Assembly (NCBI GenBank): GCA_965216035.1 | Contig: CBDCFM010000015.1 | Coordinates: 124,001-188,000, forward strand | DNA: 64,000 bases | Origin: G963664115 sp965216035 | GTDB taxonomy: Bacteria > Acidobacteriota > Terriglobia > 20CM-2-55-15 | Direction of reading: 5' to 3' | Shown here: piece after piece, positions 61,869 through 64,000 of the stretch | How the letters are laid out: every line of letters starts with the position of its first letter | Numbering within the stretch: position 1 is the first letter of the stretch | Notes under the pieces: model-generated | The model's database searches: none | What the model was told of the DNA's origin: nothing | Seen by the model: only the letters and a program-made list of their open reading frames with translations | Translations under genes and position numbers: made by a program

Positions 61869-64000
61869 GCCGGGATCCATTTCCAGGGCCACGGCCGTAA
61901 ACAGCCCCTCCCCGGTCGCGGCGCAGCGCACCGCCCCTGTGAAGTCGGACGTATCGGTACCGGTGAACATCTGGTCGATGAACCGGGCATCCTGGCCGTT
62001 GGCCGCCAGAGAGATATTCGCGGCGTCGAGCCGCACGCCCTCTTGCATCAAGTCGCACCGCACCAGTTCCGGGCTCGATTCCAGGTTGTGGATCGCAATC
62101 CCCGTGTTGAGCCCGTCCTGCTGGCGCCGCACCGGGACGATGGCGTCGCTGACGGGTGGGCTCGCCCCCACCCCGGCGACCCCAACCTCCGGGAGGTCAA
62201 AGCGCAGGACCCCGCCGATGGGACCGCCGGAGACCACTTTGACCGATCCCGACAACAGATGTCCGCGGCCGTGGGTCGAGATCGTGAGCACTCCCAACGG
62301 CTCAATCTCCGTCTGGACCGTCAGGGCTCCGTCCTCGGTGACCACCAGATCACCCGTGAGGTCCACCACCGATGCAGGGTCGATGAGAGCGCCTCCCGGA
62401 TCGTAAAAGTAGAGAACGGGCAGGCTGGGAAGAATGTCGGAATGAAAAGGAGTGGGGGCGGGACGGCTTGGCTCGATGGAGAGATTCACGAAGACCAGTT
62501 CAGAGGTGATGCCGGCCCCATTGGCGAATTGAGCAAAGTCCAGGACCGTCTCCCCGCCCCTGCTTCCCGACGGGTCGACCGGCACCACCGGCAGTGTGGT
62601 GAAGATGCGGTTGGCGACACCGAGCTCCAGCGCGATCCCGGTAAACCGGCCTGTCGCGGTGCAGCGCACCGACCCCACGAAATCGGACGTATCGGTACCT
62701 ATGAACACATCATCGATGAACCCGGAGGTCTGCCCGTTGGCCGCCAGAGGGATCTCCACTTCTTCGAGCACGGCACCGCCGCGCATCAATCGGCAGCTCA
62801 CCCCCATCGCTTCCTCTTCCAGATTGTGGAGGGCAACCCCCGTGTTGATTCCTCCCGCCTGGCGGCGGGCCGGGAAAAGGACATCCCGGACAGGTGGGCT
62901 GGCTCCCACCCCGGCGACTCCGATGTCCGGAAGATTAAAGCGCAGGAACCCGCCCATGGGACCGTCCGCAACTACTTTCACCGATCCGCTCACCAGCTCG
63001 CCTCGCCCGTGGGTTGAAATGGTGAATTCGCCCACAGATCCCATCTCTGTCTGGACGGTCAGGGCTCCGTCCTCGGTGACCACCAGGTCACCCGTGATAT
63101 CCACCACCGATTCGGGGTCGATGAGATCGCCCCCTGGAGCGTAAAAGTAGAGGACGGGCCGGAGCGGATAGGGCGCCACATTCACGAGCACAATCTCGGA
63201 GGTGATGCCGGCCCCATTGGCGAAATGCGCAAAGTCCAGAGCCACATCCGCTCTCGGCGTGGCCTCGGCCGGGTCCGAAGCCGGGCTCCGGCCAACCCGG
63301 TTCACCGCCCGCACCTGGAAGACATAGAGGGTATCGTTGACCAGACCGGTGACTGTATGGATGGTGTCGGCGGAGCCGATGGAAGTCCACCCTCTCCGGT
63401 TAATCCCGTACTGGTAGTCTGTGATCGCAGAACCGCCGTCGGCCTCCGGTGCCTCCCACGTCAGCACCACCGCCCCATCTGTGGCCTCGGCCACCAGGTT
63501 TGTGGGCGCATCCGGCACCGTTTGGCGCGGGCCTCCACCCCCACCGCCGCCTCCTCCTCCGCCAGGCGGTCGGGGTGGAGGAGGTGGCGGAGGAGGAGGA
63601 GGGGGTGGTGGGGGAGGCGGCGGCGCGGCGCCGCTGAAGACCCAGGGGCGGGCCTGCTTGATGGCCAGAATATCCTCGCTGGTGATCTTGAACTCGATCT
63701 CTATGGCGAACGGTTCACCGGTCGCGGGGTCGTACAGCGCCTCGAAGTGATCATGGATCGTGGAAAGATGCTGTACGAGCTGCGCGAGTTGGGCGTCGCT
63801 CATCAGGAGTTGCCCCGGCGTCACTTGGTTCGAGGTGGCAAGTACCCTGTATGTTCCATCCTTGTATAACAGGATTTCCTCTGGCACCGAGTGGGCTTCG
63901 GGGTTGGTGACCAGATCCTCACCCACCTGGGTGTTAACGTAGTACCAGTCGTCACTGCCGGAGGTCAGGGCGGTCGGGTCAAAGCTGACGGCCACCCCGT
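61824..64000 (-). CDS. PEP/pyruvate-binding (PPDK_N) domain fused to FN3 and surface modules, partial
   Basis: At least 723 residues; the frame is open at the right edge, so the N-terminus is missing. Residues about 18-120 match the end of the PPDK_N ATP-grasp domain of PEP synthase (YVNTQVGEDLVTNPEAHSVP, EEILL, IEIEFKITSEDILAIKQARP). A run of Pro then Gly (polyP/polyG linker), an FN3 domain (AVVLTWEAPEADGGSAITDY), and two copies of a ~230-residue module (FAHFANGAGITSEIVLVN, ISTHGRGELVSGSVKVV, IFTTLPVVPV) follow. Such a mixture of a cytosolic-type domain with surface modules is unusual. Role unknown. Confidence 0.75.
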   Translation of the reverse strand, partial: GVAVSFDPTALTSGSDDWYYVNTQVGEDLVTNPEAHSVPEEILLYKDGTYRVLATSNQVTPGQLLMSDAQLAQLVQHLSTIHDHFEALYDPATGEPFAIEIEFKITSEDILAIKQARPWVFSGAAPPPPPPPPPPPPPPPPPRPPGGGGGGGGGGGPRQTVPDAPTNLVAEATDGAVVLTWEAPEADGGSAITDYQYGINRRGWTSIGSADTIHTVTGLVNDTLYVFQVRAVNRVGRSPASDPAEATPRADVALDFAHFANGAGITSEIVLVNVAPYPLRPVLYFYAPGGDLIDPESVVDITGDLVVTEDGALTVQTEMGSVGEFTISTHGRGELVSGSVKVVADGPMGGFLRFNLPDIGVAGVGASPPVRDVLFPARRQAGGINTGVALHNLEEEAMGVSCRLMRGGAVLEEVEIPLAANGQTSGFIDDVFIGTDTSDFVGSVRCTATGRFTGIALELGVANRIFTTLPVVPVDPSGSRGGETVLDFAQFANGAGITSELVFVNLSIEPSRPAPTPFHSDILPSLPVLYFYDPGGALIDPASVVDLTGDLVVTEDGALTVQTEIEPLGVLTISTHGRGHLLSGSVKVVSGGPIGGVLRFDLPEVGVAGVGASPPVSDAIVPVRRQQDGLNTGIAIHNLESSPELVRCDLMQEGVRLDAANISLAANGQDARFIDQMFTGTDTSDFTGAVRCAATGEGLFTAVALEMDPGNRIFTTLPVVPVEH
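63530..63640. repeat. Low-complexity tract encoding poly-Pro/poly-Gly
   Basis: Runs of CCN/GGN-type codons encode about 17 consecutive Pro and 11 Gly in the linker of the gene at 61824. Another Gly run lies at about 48512-48560 in the giant surface protein. These tracts are slippage-prone and may vary in length. Confidence 0.8.

Overview
The window reads as a bacterial chromosome of high GC content into which several mobile elements have been stacked. The TonB-dependent receptor with an N-terminal carboxypeptidase-regulatory-like repeat, the long FN3/Calx-beta/LRR surface proteins and the flagellar gene layout resemble what is known from Acidobacteriota, but this is a family-level impression, about 50 % sure. 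The concentration of eukaryotic-like repeats (ankyrin, LRR, Sel1, FN3, cadherin-like) would fit a host-associated or biofilm lifestyle.

Region 1 (1-5314, + strand) is a flagellar operon: fliK (left-truncated by the window), flgD, flgE, a 72-residue DHp-like protein, fliL, fliN, fliO and the first third of fliP. No fliM lies between fliL and fliN. fliP is cut by an IS5-family element.

Region 2 (5315-23034) is 17.7 kb bounded by two near-identical 1104-bp IS copies in direct orientation. Inside are a CBASS remnant (a CD-NTase cut by the IS at its third catalytic aspartate, plus an intact E2-like/SEC-C protein), a fragment of a plasmid RepA gene, an HNH-like protein of unknown role, and a tight five-gene cluster on the + strand: SNF2 helicase with DUF3883, DUF1016 (YhcG) nuclease, DUF1156 DNA methyltransferase, an EVE-like/PD-(D/E)XK protein and a DUF499 ATPase. 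I read it as a PglZ-less, BREX-type-3-related anti-phage system and as the most interesting unit here.

Region 3 (23035-46133, - strand) is an integrated or degraded conjugative plasmid. In order of transcription it has a zinc-ribbon protein, a MobA/MobL relaxase, accessory genes, an ankyrin-repeat/ArdC anti-restriction fusion, a P-type T4SS (virB2, B3, B4, B9, B10, three virB5 paralogues, B6, B8), virD4, virB11 and repA. repA is interrupted by the 5' part of a group II intron, which is itself truncated before the second IS. virB4, virB11 and ardC carry a frameshift or in-frame stop.

Region 4 (46414-64000, - strand) encodes secreted and surface proteins: a giant Calx-beta/cadherin/FN3 protein (broken), a chimeric mini TonB-receptor, a full TonB-dependent receptor, Sel1 and LRR proteins, a LuxR regulator and a PEP/pyruvate-binding-domain/FN3 protein running off the right edge. 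Two of these share a ~400-residue C-terminal module, and a ~720-bp segment is duplicated, so the region looks shaped by recombination among surface-protein genes.

Caution: both IS copies sit where gene content changes abruptly and no target duplications are present. A misassembly across the 1.1-kb repeats, or indel errors behind the frameshifts, cannot be excluded from sequence alone.
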